Below, in pieces: positions 38,525 to 47,108 of a stretch of 64,000 nucleotides of DNA. The stretch covers positions 75,301-139,300 of the forward strand of contig DATEOF010000286.1 in the NCBI GenBank assembly GCA_035274465.1. The letters are read 5' to 3'. A program made the position numbers and the translations under genes. Position 1 is the stretch's first letter. Each line of letters starts with the position of its first letter. The notes under the pieces were generated by a model. It saw only the letters and a program-made list of their open reading frames with translations, had not been told where the DNA came from and searched no databases. This stretch comes from JADGRF01 sp035274465. Lineage in GTDB: Bacteria > Myxococcota_A > Polyangia > Polyangiales > JAFGIB01.

Positions 38525-39612
38525 CACGCGCCCTCCCGCGCAGAGAGTTGAACCGGCAGCGCCTCGTCGCACAACGCTGCGCCGGCGTCGTCGCGAGCGG
38601 CGTCGATGCCGCCGAGCAACAAGCCCAGCGCCCGCGCCTCGCGCATCAGCTTCTCGACCGGGTGGTCCTGCATGAAGCCGTGCCCCCCGAGCACTTGCAC
38701 GGCCGCCGGGCCGACCCAGCGCGCGACCTCGATGACTTCGACCAACGCACTTGCGGCGGCGCCGGAGAACGGCTCGCCCCGATCGGCGCGCAGCGCGGCA
38801 TCGTGGATCAACAGCCGCGCTCCATCGACGGCCGCGTGCATGTCGACCAGCAAGAAGGCGAGCGCCTGGTGGTGCGCGATCTTGCGCCCGAACGCCTCGC
38901 GCTCGAGGGCGTAGGCGCGCGCGTACTCGTCGGCGTGGCGCAGCACGCCGAGCAGCAGCGCGGCGACATACAAGCGCGCGCGTGCGAGTGCACGCGATGC
39001 TGCCAGCGGGTCCTCGCGGCCTTGCAGCCGCGCCGCGATCTTCGCTCGGTCCAAACGTAGCTCGGCGCCGCCTGCCGCGCGCAGGCCGGCGCCCCGGACG
39101 CGCTCGAACGTGAGGCCCTCGCGAACGACCAGTGCGTGATCGCTCGCCAGCACGACGAGCAATTGCGCCTGTTCGGCCGGGACGTAAGGCACCCGGCCGC
39201 TCAACTTGTCGCCCTTCAGTTGCAGCGATGCGTCACGGCTCGTGACGAGCAGCGCGCGAGCCTCGGGCATGTCCAGCACCGAACGGAGCGCGTCCAGACC
39301 GCCCAGCTCGAGCAAGGCATAGCGTGCGGGGCCGAACCGATCGAGCGCGAGCGCCGCACCGGCGTCGGCGGCTGCCAGCTCCTCGTTCACCAGCACACGC
39401 GCGAGCGCACCGTAGCTTGCGCCGCCGAGCTCGGACGGTAGCTCCAGGTCGGCGAGCCCGATTTGCGCGTAGGCGGCGCGCGCATCGACATCCACTGCGC
39501 GCGCGGACTCGGCGCTGCGCAGCTTCGACAGCAGCGCATCGCGCGCGAAGCTGCGCGCAGTCGATTGCAGCAGTGCCAGCTCCTCGGGTAGATCGAACGA
39601 GAACACGTCCAT
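38524..39612 (-). CDS. Acyl-CoA dehydrogenase-like subunit lacking the catalytic Glu
   Basis: 362 residues from the ATG at 39612, where GAGGG lies immediately before it, an unusually short spacing. The fold is that of acyl-CoA dehydrogenases (N-terminal helical domain with ELPSELGGASYGALARV, C-terminal REAFGRKIAHHQALAFLLVDM and QVLGGHGFMQDHPVEKLMREARA). Where the downstream partner has VEGTGQIQR, this protein reads LLGGIDAAR, so the catalytic Glu aligns with Leu. The middle domain is also shortened and lacks the TEPGAGSD signature. A non-catalytic but FAD- or partner-binding subunit is likely, comparable to the FadE28/FadE29-type pairs known from steroid degradation in actinobacteria. Confidence 0.78.
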   Translation of the reverse strand: MDVFSFDLPEELALLQSTARSFARDALLSKLRSAESARAVDVDARAAYAQIGLADLELPSELGGASYGALARVLVNEELAAADAGAALALDRFGPARYALLELGGLDALRSVLDMPEARALLVTSRDASLQLKGDKLSGRVPYVPAEQAQLLVVLASDHALVVREGLTFERVRGAGLRAAGGAELRLDRAKIAARLQGREDPLAASRALARARLYVAALLLGVLRHADEYARAYALEREAFGRKIAHHQALAFLLVDMHAAVDGARLLIHDAALRADRGEPFSGAAASALVEVIEVARWVGPAAVQVLGGHGFMQDHPVEKLMREARALGLLLGGIDAARDDAGAALCDEALPVQLSAREGA

Positions 39613-39740
39613 CCCTCGGCTTCGGATCGGGCGCCATGCTTGCGCGCCTCGGCGCGCGACGCAATGGGGCCGAGGTCCAGGTGTGCGTTGCGTCACAGGT
39701 CCGGCGACGACTGCGCCGCAGCGGGCGGTATGCTCGCGCC

Positions 39741-41609
39741 ATGAGGCGGCTCGCGATCGTGCTCGGATTCATCGCCACGGCGTGTAGCGGCGGCAGCTCG
39801 TCGAGGACCACCAGCAGCGCGCCGGCGCGCGACATGTCTGCGCTCGCGGCCGCGATCGAGCAGGGCCTCCTGCCTCGGGTGCAGGTGAAGGGCGAGACGG
39901 CGCGCACTGCGCTCACCGAGCTGCTGGGCCAGAAACGGGTTCGCGCGGTGAGCATCGCCGTCTTCGAGCATTACGAGCTGGTGTGGGCACGCGCGTACGG
40001 GCTGGCAGACGAGAGCACGAAGCAGCCTGCCGACGAGAGCACGCTCTTCCAGGCCGGCTCGATCAGCAAGTCGGTCAACGCGCTCGGCGTGCTCCTCGCG
40101 GTCGCCGACGGCACGCTCGCGCTGGATCGCCCCGTCAACGAGCTGCTCACGAGCTGGAAGCTCCCCGACAACGAGCTCACCAAGGATGTGCCGGTCACGA
40201 TCCGTCGCCTGCTCAGCCACACCGCCGGCACCACCGTGCACGGCTTCCCGGGCTACACCGCAGGCGCTCCGCTGCCGACGCTCCTACAGGTCCTCGACGG
40301 CCTGCCGCCCGCGAACACCGGGCCGATCCGCGTCGACCTGAAGCCGGGCACCAAGGTCCGCTACTCGGGCGGCGGCACGTTGATCACTCAGCTCGCGCTC
40401 GTCGAGCGTCTCGGCGCGCCCTATCCCAACATCCTGCGCGATCGCGTGCTCGCGCCCCTGCACATGGACGCGAGCACCTACGAGCAGCCGCTCCCGCCCG
40501 ATCGCGTGCAGCACGCCGCCACCGGCTATCACCGCGACGGCAGCGAGACGCCCGGCAAGCGCAACGTCTATCCCGAGATGGCCCCCGCCGGCCTGTGGAC
40601 CACGCCCAGCGACCTGGCGCGCTTCTTCATCGAGGTGGCGCGCGGACGCGCCGGCAAATCCAGGCTGGTGTCGCGCGAGATCGCGCTTCAGATGACCACG
40701 TCCGAGACGAAGGCACCCGAACCGCCGGTTGGACTCGGCGTGTTCCCCTCCGAGCGCAACGGGACCGGCATGTTCGGTCACAATGGCGCCGACGACGGCT
40801 TCCAGGCCGAAGCGCTCGCCAGCCTCGAAGGTGGCAACGGGGTCGTGATGATGAGCAACTCCGACAACGGCTTCGACATCTTCCCGGCCATCGAGCGCAC
40901 CGTGTTCGCCGCGATGAAGTGGCCGGGCGCCGACCGAGTTTACGAGCGTGTGCCGCTGACGGATGCCGAGCGGTTGCGCCTCGCCGGCCGCTACCTGACC
41001 GTCCAGTCCCGAGTCTTCACGCTGGCGGTTGACGGCGATCGCTTGACGATCGTGCGCCCGTTCCGCGACCCGACCGAGCTCGTGCCGCTCGGTGGTGATC
41101 GCTTCGTCTCCGTGGAGAACGGTATCGAGTTCACGCTCGATCCGAAGGGCACCTTCGACATCCACCTGCCCAACAACGGCATGGATCACGCCGTACGTCT
41201 CCTGCCGGACGAGACCGCGCCGCTCTTCGCGCTCGAGGCCGGGCAGTTCGACGCGGCGGTCGGCGACTGGAAGAAGCGGATTGCGAAGTCGCCCGACCTG
41301 GCAAGGCCCTTCGAGGAGTTCTACAACATGTACGCGTACCAGCTCCTGCTCGACGGCAAGACCGACGCTGCGCTCGCCATCTTGCGCGCCGCGATCGCCG
41401 TATACCCCGACTCGTCGAACGCGCAGGACAGCTACGCCGGGGCGCTCACCAAGGCCGGTGACAAAGCCGGAGCAATCGCGGCCTACGAGCAGTCCATCGC
41501 GCTACTCGAGCGCGACCCGCGCATCCCGTTCGCCGACCGCCCCACACGTCGGGTGCGCGCCGAATCGCAGCTCGCGCAACTGCGGCTTCAACGCGCGACG
41601 GTGCGGTAG
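39741..41609 (+). CDS. Class C beta-lactamase-like serine hydrolase lipoprotein
   Basis: 622 residues from the ATG at 39741; the longer frame upstream runs antisense into the dehydrogenase gene. The lipobox is FIATAC. The active-site motifs of the beta-lactamase/DD-peptidase fold appear in order: SISK (SxxK), YSGGG in the YxN position, and FGHNGADDGF in the place of the KTG/HxG box. A second part (about 400-520) is beta-rich, and the end holds a TPR-like pair (LLLDGKTDAALAILR, KAGDKAGAIAAYEQ). It is likely an esterase, amidase or peptidase acting outside the cytoplasm. Its 3' end overlaps the converging Cys-rich gene by 22 bases. Confidence 0.85.
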   Translation: MRRLAIVLGFIATACSGGSSSRTTSSAPARDMSALAAAIEQGLLPRVQVKGETARTALTELLGQKRVRAVSIAVFEHYELVWARAYGLADESTKQPADESTLFQAGSISKSVNALGVLLAVADGTLALDRPVNELLTSWKLPDNELTKDVPVTIRRLLSHTAGTTVHGFPGYTAGAPLPTLLQVLDGLPPANTGPIRVDLKPGTKVRYSGGGTLITQLALVERLGAPYPNILRDRVLAPLHMDASTYEQPLPPDRVQHAATGYHRDGSETPGKRNVYPEMAPAGLWTTPSDLARFFIEVARGRAGKSRLVSREIALQMTTSETKAPEPPVGLGVFPSERNGTGMFGHNGADDGFQAEALASLEGGNGVVMMSNSDNGFDIFPAIERTVFAAMKWPGADRVYERVPLTDAERLRLAGRYLTVQSRVFTLAVDGDRLTIVRPFRDPTELVPLGGDRFVSVENGIEFTLDPKGTFDIHLPNNGMDHAVRLLPDETAPLFALEAGQFDAAVGDWKKRIAKSPDLARPFEEFYNMYAYQLLLDGKTDAALAILRAAIAVYPDSSNAQDSYAGALTKAGDKAGAIAAYEQSIALLERDPRIPFADRPTRRVRAESQLAQLRLQRATVR

Positions 41610-42892
41610 ATAGCATACAAGATCAGGCCGAGATTCATGTACATCGTGGCCGACATTCTGGCGCGCGACTCCCCGCGAGCGCGGCGGCGAGCGAGTCGAG
41701 CTGACCACAGCAGCGCGAACGCGTACCAAACGCTGCGGCTCCAGGCTGCAGCACCGCGCGCGCGCACGCTGTGGCACCCGCCCGGTTCGGCCTCGGTCGG
41801 TGTGGGTTGCTGCGTCATCGTACACGCGCCATTCGGGCAGCCCAATCGCTCGAGGTGATAGGACATGGCCACCGTCAGCTCGCGGTCGCCGAACAGAACG
41901 GGCGAGGGCGCGACGCAGTGGGGCGGTCCGATCGTGAGGCTCGAATCCGTGGGTTGTGTCCGTGATAGCGTCGAAGGCAGCTCACTGGGTAGCGCATCGC
42001 TCGCCGCACCTGCGTCTTCGTCCGCGTCGGGCAGCGCGGAACAGCGGGTGCGTGTCGCGAGGGCACCCGTCCGCAGCTGCCGCGCCACGGCGGTCAGGCA
42101 TACCTCGGAGGCGTCGGGCGAAAGCCTGAGCTCCGGGTGGCGTGCGGGCCAGATGAACGTATCGGGCACCCCACCCGTCCTGCTGGCCGCGATCGGACTC
42201 GAAGTCGACGTGCCGAAGAACAGGTCATACTGAACCACGTCCTCGCTCGGTGCCGGCGCGTCGAACAGTGGCGCGATCGTGAGCTCGTGGTCTGCAGTCC
42301 AGCACGCGTAACAGTGCGGCGCGTCGTTGCAGCGGGAGCGATCGAGCGTTTCGCAACATTCCGAGCCGTGCGTGACCCACACGTAGCCTGCGGCCACCTC
42401 ACGCAACGGCGGCGACTCAGGTGCGGGCGTCAGATCGTTTGCGGTCGTCACCGACAAGCTCTGCGAAAATTTCGGGGCGCTCGAGCAGCCGCTCACGCGC
42501 AGGTTGTCGACCTCCAGCGAGATCCCAAAGGCAGCGTTGGGTGGGAGTGGCGCAGCGGGTCGCCAGATCAAGAACGACTCGGTTCCCTGCACTGGCCCGG
42601 CTTCGAGCCTGCCTGTGACCTCACTGCCGTCGGCTGCGGTCACGCGAATAAGCACGGCGTCCGCGCGACCTGGCAGCGAGTTGCTGTTGGGGCGTAACAC
42701 CGGATGGCTCAGCGTCGCTCGCCAGATCCAGCCGTCGCGTTCAGCCATCAGCGGCGAGCCGACCCAAGTCAGCGAGGCCCAGAACGAGCTCGCCCCGTCC
42801 GAGCAAGGGTCGAAGCGGCGCCCCGCGCCCTCCTGCGCGCGTGCCTGCGTCGCGGCGATCAGCAACATCAGCATCGCGAGCACGAGCTGCAC
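41588..42892 (-). CDS. Exported Cys-rich protein with MYXO-CTERM-like end and unusual extension
   Basis: 434 residues if started at the GTG at 42892, which gives a signal peptide ending AATQARA-QE; the ribosome site is weak and the start uncertain. Beta-rich, with Cys pairs around GSECCETLDRSRCNDAPHCYACW. Near the C-terminus GGCHSVR is followed by a hydrophobic stretch (WYAFALLWSA) and RLARRRARGE, the three-part pattern of MYXO-CTERM sorting tails (Cys, membrane helix, Arg cluster). Unusually, about 25 more residues follow, with a second hydrophobic segment, where such tails normally stop. Surface anchoring after processing is inferred. Function not recognised. Confidence 0.6.
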   Translation of the reverse strand: MQLVLAMLMLLIAATQARAQEGAGRRFDPCSDGASSFWASLTWVGSPLMAERDGWIWRATLSHPVLRPNSNSLPGRADAVLIRVTAADGSEVTGRLEAGPVQGTESFLIWRPAAPLPPNAAFGISLEVDNLRVSGCSSAPKFSQSLSVTTANDLTPAPESPPLREVAAGYVWVTHGSECCETLDRSRCNDAPHCYACWTADHELTIAPLFDAPAPSEDVVQYDLFFGTSTSSPIAASRTGGVPDTFIWPARHPELRLSPDASEVCLTAVARQLRTGALATRTRCSALPDADEDAGAASDALPSELPSTLSRTQPTDSSLTIGPPHCVAPSPVLFGDRELTVAMSYHLERLGCPNGACTMTQQPTPTEAEPGGCHSVRARGAAAWSRSVWYAFALLWSARLARRRARGESRARMSATMYMNLGLILYAIYRTVAR

Positions 42893-43026
42893 GTCGCTTG
42901 GAAACAGCAGCAAGCGTGCCAAGCAAGCCCGGCTGTCTTTCCGCGGATGATCAGCTGTGGGTCGTGTGCCAGCGTGTGCCAGCACGGCGAATCGTAGCTC
43001 GCGCAACTTCGCGATCCGCGATAAAA

Positions 43027-43053
43027 CCTCGGCTCGCGAACGTGGAGCCGAGG
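43027..43053 (+). promoter_or_regulatory. RBS-sequestering hairpin before the O-methyltransferase gene
   Basis: CCTCGGCTC (43027-43035) and GAGCCGAGG (43045-43053) form a perfect 9-bp GC-rich stem with a 9-base loop. The right arm holds the only Shine-Dalgarno-like bases and ends one base before the ATG at 43055, so the closed form should hide the ribosome site. Such stems act as translational switches or need an upstream factor to open. Confidence 0.5.
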
Positions 43054-43054
43054 C

Positions 43055-44227
43055 ATGGCCAGCTTGACAACGGAAGAGACTGTCGTCACCCATCCGGCAC
43101 GCAGCCGTAGTCAACCGGTCGCCGGCCTGCCTCGTGGGCCGCTGCCTACCGCCCCTCCCAGGTTCGTTCTGCGCGCGGCGCTGGCGCTGCGGCGGTTCCT
43201 GCTGCGCTTCGCCGATATGGTCTGTCCGCCCGAGATCGTTCTGCTCGAGCGGGCGACCAGTATGATGAATTCGCAGCACATCGGGGTCGCTGCGCGCCTG
43301 GGTATCGCTGACCTGCTTTCGGAGAGCCACGCCCTCACTGCTCGCGAGCTCGCCGAGCGCACGCATACCGACGAGGACGCCCTGCATCGTACGCTGCGCG
43401 CTCTGGCGACGATCGGCATCTTTGCACTGGACTCATCGGGCCGCTTCTCGAACAACCGCATCTCGCGGGCACTCGCGGCGGATCACTCGACGTTCTCGCG
43501 CGCGATGGTCGAATACTTTACCTCTGGCTCGAACTTGGCTGCGTGGGCCGAGCTCCGGCATACGATCGAGACCGGACGCAGCGCATTCGCGCGCGTGCAC
43601 GGCATGAGCATCTGGCAGTGGTTCGCGGAGCACCCGGACGAGGAAGAGACGTTCGCCCAGGCGATGACGGGCTTCACGTTGCTGGACGCGTCACAGATCG
43701 CAGCGCTCTATCCGTTCCACGAGCTCGCACGCTTGTGCGACGTGGGAGGTGGTAGGGGAACGTTGCTGTCCGAGTTGGTGCTGCGCAATCCGGGCTTGCG
43801 GGGCGTGCTGTACGACGCCAGCGGCGTGATCGCTTGCGCCCGCCCCGTGCTCGAGCGTCGCGGCGTGACTGATCGCATCGAATGCGTCGCCGGCAGCTTC
43901 TTCGAGAGCGTGCCCGAGGGCTTTGACGCGTATCTGCTGAAGAGCGTGCTGCACGACTGGGACGATACACGCTGCCAGGGCATCCTCTCGAACGTGCGGC
44001 GAGCGATCCCCGCGCATGGCCGCTTGTTGCTGGTCGAGTTCATCCTCGAGCGCAACGACACGTCGAGTACGGTCGCGAACATCGACATGCACATGGTGGT
44101 GGTTTGCGACGAAGGTCGTGAGCGTTCGCGCGCCGAGCTCGAGGCGCTGCTCGCAGCCACGGGCTTCCGGCTCAGCCGTGTATTCTCGGGAGCCACGATC
44201 GCCGTGCTCGAAGCGCTACCCGTTTGA
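43055..44227 (+). CDS. Family 2 O-methyltransferase
   Basis: 390 residues. The N-terminal dimerisation domain has a winged-helix look (RATSMMNSQHIGVAARLGIADLL, TDEDALHRTLRALATIGIF), followed by the SAM-binding motif CDVGGGRGTLLSELV and the catalytic region LKSVLHDWDD, whose His is the general base in plant and bacterial O-methyltransferases of this family. It would methylate a hydroxyl on a phenolic or polyketide-like compound in the cytoplasm. About 50 extra N-terminal residues precede the usual domain start, so an internal start (near MMNSQH) is possible. An amidase follows seven bases on, giving a two-gene operon that may tailor a secondary metabolite. Confidence 0.85.
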   Translation: MASLTTEETVVTHPARSRSQPVAGLPRGPLPTAPPRFVLRAALALRRFLLRFADMVCPPEIVLLERATSMMNSQHIGVAARLGIADLLSESHALTARELAERTHTDEDALHRTLRALATIGIFALDSSGRFSNNRISRALAADHSTFSRAMVEYFTSGSNLAAWAELRHTIETGRSAFARVHGMSIWQWFAEHPDEEETFAQAMTGFTLLDASQIAALYPFHELARLCDVGGGRGTLLSELVLRNPGLRGVLYDASGVIACARPVLERRGVTDRIECVAGSFFESVPEGFDAYLLKSVLHDWDDTRCQGILSNVRRAIPAHGRLLLVEFILERNDTSSTVANIDMHMVVVCDEGRERSRAELEALLAATGFRLSRVFSGATIAVLEALPV

Positions 44228-44234
44228 GTGAGAC

Positions 44235-45647
44235 ATGACGACTTCGACGCAGACCACCGCCCGAGAGCTCGCAGAACTCCTGCGCAGGCGCGAGCTATCC
44301 TCGGTGGAGCTCACGCGAGCGACGTTCGCGAAGATCGCCGAGCAGGACGCGTCGCTCGGTGCCTTCGTCGAGCTGGACGAGCGGCGCGCGCTGGCCGCCG
44401 CCGAGGCCGCGGATCGATCGCTGCGAGCAGGCGGAACGTTGCCGCCGTTCCTCGGCGTGCCCACCGCGATCAAAGACAGCGAACACGTTCGCTTCCTCCA
44501 CACGCGGGTCGGATCGCGTGCGTTCAAGTGGATCCGCTCGCCCGTCGACAGCAAGCTCGCCCAACGCTGTCGCAAGGCTGGCTTCGTCATCGTCGGAAAG
44601 ACCAGCACCTCCGAGCTCACGATCCTGCCGTTCGTCCACACCGACCTCGGGCCACCGACCTGCAACCCTCGCGCTCCCGAGCACTACGCCGGCGGCTCCA
44701 GCGGAGGCGCCGCGGCGGCAGTGGCGGCGGGCATGGTCCCGATCGCGCCGGGCAGCGACGGTGCCGGCTCCATTCGGTTGCCTGCAGCGTTCTGCGGCCT
44801 GGTCGGCATCAAGCCGGGGCGTGGTGCGCTCTTCAACGAACACCTCAGCGTGGATGCCACGCAGCTCAGCGCGATCGGCCCGCTCGCGCACACGGTCCGC
44901 GACGCAGCGGCGCTCATGGACGTGCTCGATGGGCGCTCGACGCTCGATGCGCCCGACTCGTACTCTGCTGCCACGAAGCAACTCCCCTCGAAGCTACGCA
45001 TCCGAGTGGGCCTCAGCCATCACCTGACCTCGATCGAACCCGAGATCGAAGCGGCCACACGCCGCGCGGCGCGGCAGCTCGAGCTGCTCGGTCACCACGT
45101 GGAGGAAGGCCCTCCGCCTCCGCCCATCGCAGTCGACGAGTTTCTGCCGATCATGGGCCGTCTGATGGCCAACATCCCGGTCCTGCCCTTCACGTCGCAC
45201 ACGCTCCAGCCCACGACGCGCTGGATGCGCGAGCTCGGCAAGGCAGTGACCAGGCCCGACGCCAGACGGCGACACGACGCGCTGCAGGCGCAGCTCGATG
45301 CCTGGTTCGCCGCGGACGGCGTCGACGCCTGGCTCTTTCCAACCTGCGCCGTGTCCGTCCCCAAGCTGCACCAGTACGCAGGCCTCCACGGCGAAGCAGT
45401 CTTCCGCGCCGTCGTCTGCATCGGCGCCTTTACCGCACCCTTCAACATCACCGGTCAACCCGCACTGACGCTACCAGCGGCAGTCTCGCAGAGCGGCTTG
45501 CCCATCGGAGTTCAGCTGGTCATGAAGCGCAACGAGGAAAGGAAGCTCCTCGGCCTGGCAGCGAGCCTCGAGCAAACGCTGAGCCCGTCTCGGTCGGCGC
45601 CCATCGTCGCCCAAAGGGACGGTGGAAGCGTCCTCGCCTCGCGCTAG
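44235..45647 (+). CDS. Amidase signature family amidase
   Basis: 470 residues, the normal family length. The catalytic triad Lys-cisSer-Ser is visible: Lys80 (GVPTAIKDS), Ser155 in GGSSGG, and Ser179 in GAGSIRLPAAFCGL. The family hydrolyses amide bonds of small molecules, peptides or tRNA-linked amides; lack of gatB/gatC neighbours argues against a GatA role. The C-terminal FNITGQPALTLPA is also typical. Seven bases separate it from the upstream O-methyltransferase, so the two probably serve one pathway. The gene at 45665 is convergent, 17 bases away. Confidence 0.9.
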   Translation: MTTSTQTTARELAELLRRRELSSVELTRATFAKIAEQDASLGAFVELDERRALAAAEAADRSLRAGGTLPPFLGVPTAIKDSEHVRFLHTRVGSRAFKWIRSPVDSKLAQRCRKAGFVIVGKTSTSELTILPFVHTDLGPPTCNPRAPEHYAGGSSGGAAAAVAAGMVPIAPGSDGAGSIRLPAAFCGLVGIKPGRGALFNEHLSVDATQLSAIGPLAHTVRDAAALMDVLDGRSTLDAPDSYSAATKQLPSKLRIRVGLSHHLTSIEPEIEAATRRAARQLELLGHHVEEGPPPPPIAVDEFLPIMGRLMANIPVLPFTSHTLQPTTRWMRELGKAVTRPDARRRHDALQAQLDAWFAADGVDAWLFPTCAVSVPKLHQYAGLHGEAVFRAVVCIGAFTAPFNITGQPALTLPAAVSQSGLPIGVQLVMKRNEERKLLGLAASLEQTLSPSRSAPIVAQRDGGSVLASR

Positions 45648-45664
45648 TCGGTCATCGGCGCGCG

Positions 45665-46102
45665 TCAAACACCGCAGAGCCACCTCGGGCCATCTGGGTC
45701 GGATTCGAATGCTTCGCACGTACAGGTCTGCCTTGTTCCGCTGTAATACGGATTGTCCGTAGGTAGCGCGGCAACACAACCGGTCGGAAAAATATCTTCC
45801 GATGGGCACCGCGGCAAGGAACAGCTGCTCCATAGATCGTCCGGCAGCCCGCGGCACCCCTCGATCCCGGAGCTCGGTTTCTGCTTGCCGCACGTGACCA
45901 CATATCCGCGTGTATCGTCGCTCGCTATTCGCTCCCGAGAAGCTCGCGCAGGGCTCGAATCATCGCAATCTCCGCCATCCAAGGTCCGTTCTCTGGGGCT
46001 CGGCAGCGTTTCGCAGCGGTCCTCCGTGACAGACGGACAAGCGCACAGCGCACGTGCCGCGAGGCATACAATCAACACCCGCAGGTCGCTCGAATTCATC
46101 AT
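45665..46102 (-). CDS. Small Cys-rich lipoprotein
   Basis: 145 residues from the first of two adjacent ATGs at 46102, with AGGTG five to six bases upstream. The N-terminus has a hydrophobic segment (LRVLIVCLAARALCAC) in which a lipobox-like Cys can be chosen. About a dozen further Cys follow, including GCRGLPDDLWSSCSLPRC and TCTCEAFESD, suggesting disulfide-rich surface protein. Its base composition is less GC-biased than its neighbours, which may mean relaxed selection or acquisition. It starts eight bases after the metallophosphoesterase stop on the same strand. No family is recognised. Confidence 0.55.
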   Translation of the reverse strand: MMNSSDLRVLIVCLAARALCACPSVTEDRCETLPSPRERTLDGGDCDDSSPARASRERIASDDTRGYVVTCGKQKPSSGIEGCRGLPDDLWSSCSLPRCPSEDIFPTGCVAALPTDNPYYSGTRQTCTCEAFESDPDGPRWLCGV

Positions 46103-46110
46103 ATCGACAC

Positions 46111-47016
46111 CTAGTAAGCTCCACCCTCGCGTTCGCTCGCGACCTCGATCTCGTGTGCCTCCGCGCGCTTGGCCGTGACTTCGAGCGCGATGTGGCTGTG
46201 CACTGCTGCTCCGTCGCGGCGCGTGATGCGTGGCACGCGCGCCGCGTTCACATACAGCACGCCGGCATCGTCTCGCAGCTGCCAGCGGCGCTGGCCGCCG
46301 GTACGCAGGCGCCAGTGCATGTGGCCCGCGATGACGGCAAGCACTCGGCCCTGGGCGTGATCGAGCGCCGTGCGCAGATCTTGATCTCCCCAGTCGCCGG
46401 CATCCGGGTGAAAGTCGCGACCCCATAGATCGTCGGGCCGGCCTCCGAATCCAAACGGGCCGTTGTGCGCGAAGAAGATGATCTTCTCGCTCGGCGCTTC
46501 GTCGACCAGCATGCACAGCTTGTCGCTCGATTGTTCGAGCGTGCGGATGCCGAAGCTCTGTTCGAGCTCGTCGGGGAACGAGATCTCGCCTCCGCCCATG
46601 GCGAACGGTCGCGCAGCGATGATCGTCACGTCGAGTGTGCCCAGGCGCAAAGGATGCAGGCTGTAGCCGCAGGTTCGCACGCCCGTCTGCGGAGTTCCGA
46701 TGGTCGTGACGCCGACCTCGTCCTCGTCGTCGTCCAGGTTACGCAGCAGCGCGCCGCGGCCTTGGCGATAGGTGAGCTCGGCGGCGATCCGCGCGTACTC
46801 GGGGACATCGTTGTTGCCCGGCATGACGAGCGTGCGGCTCGAGAGCTCGGCCATGTGGCGCGCCACCGTCAGGCCGTCGCGGGCTTCGCTACCACCCAGG
46901 TCGCCGGTGACTAACAGCAGTGGGTACTGACTGCGGTTGAAGTAGGTGACGTCTTCTCTGGACCAGGCCGAGTGGACGTCGCCTATCACAGCAATACAGC
47001 CGCTCGCTTCGGGCAT
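46111..47016 (-). CDS. Metallophosphoesterase (calcineurin-like)
   Basis: 301 residues from the ATG at 47016; an upstream TTG is open but improbable. The ordered metal-binding motifs of the superfamily are all present: GDVH (D-x-H), GDLGG, GNND, FAHNGP and GHMH, the last two giving the late His residues. Such enzymes use two metals to split phosphomonoesters, phosphodiesters or nucleotides. The C-terminal region has an insert with many charged residues. An unusual cluster of AT-rich palindromes lies 46-77 bases upstream of the start and may regulate it together with the small lipoprotein downstream. Confidence 0.88.
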   Translation of the reverse strand: MPEASGCIAVIGDVHSAWSREDVTYFNRSQYPLLLVTGDLGGSEARDGLTVARHMAELSSRTLVMPGNNDVPEYARIAAELTYRQGRGALLRNLDDDEDEVGVTTIGTPQTGVRTCGYSLHPLRLGTLDVTIIAARPFAMGGGEISFPDELEQSFGIRTLEQSSDKLCMLVDEAPSEKIIFFAHNGPFGFGGRPDDLWGRDFHPDAGDWGDQDLRTALDHAQGRVLAVIAGHMHWRLRTGGQRRWQLRDDAGVLYVNAARVPRITRRDGAAVHSHIALEVTAKRAEAHEIEVASEREGGAY

Positions 47017-47061
47017 TTGTCGAGTTTTGGACCCACTGCGGCTCAAGCGCAATCCGGTTTG

Positions 47062-47093
47062 GTTTCAAACAGATATCTGTCCCGTTTGGAAAC
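47062..47093. promoter_or_regulatory. Triple palindrome, probable operator
   Basis: Three symmetric units lie in 32 bases: GTTTCAAAC (47062-47070), the perfect 12-bp palindrome ACAGATATCTGT (47069-47080), and GTTTGGAAAC (47084-47093). The outer two are also approximate inverted copies of each other. They sit in the 92-base gap between the alpha/beta hydrolase and the metallophosphoesterase start, where a regulator would control the latter. The high AT content stands out from the surrounding DNA. Confidence 0.5.
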
Positions 47094-47108
47094 AATCGAC
47101 GCGTTGTT

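Noticed and set aside
44228..45766. 512-codon frame overlapping the amidase on the same strand
   Set aside because: Out of frame with the amidase, which has the complete catalytic triad and correct family length; the alternative is Arg/Pro-rich with no motif.
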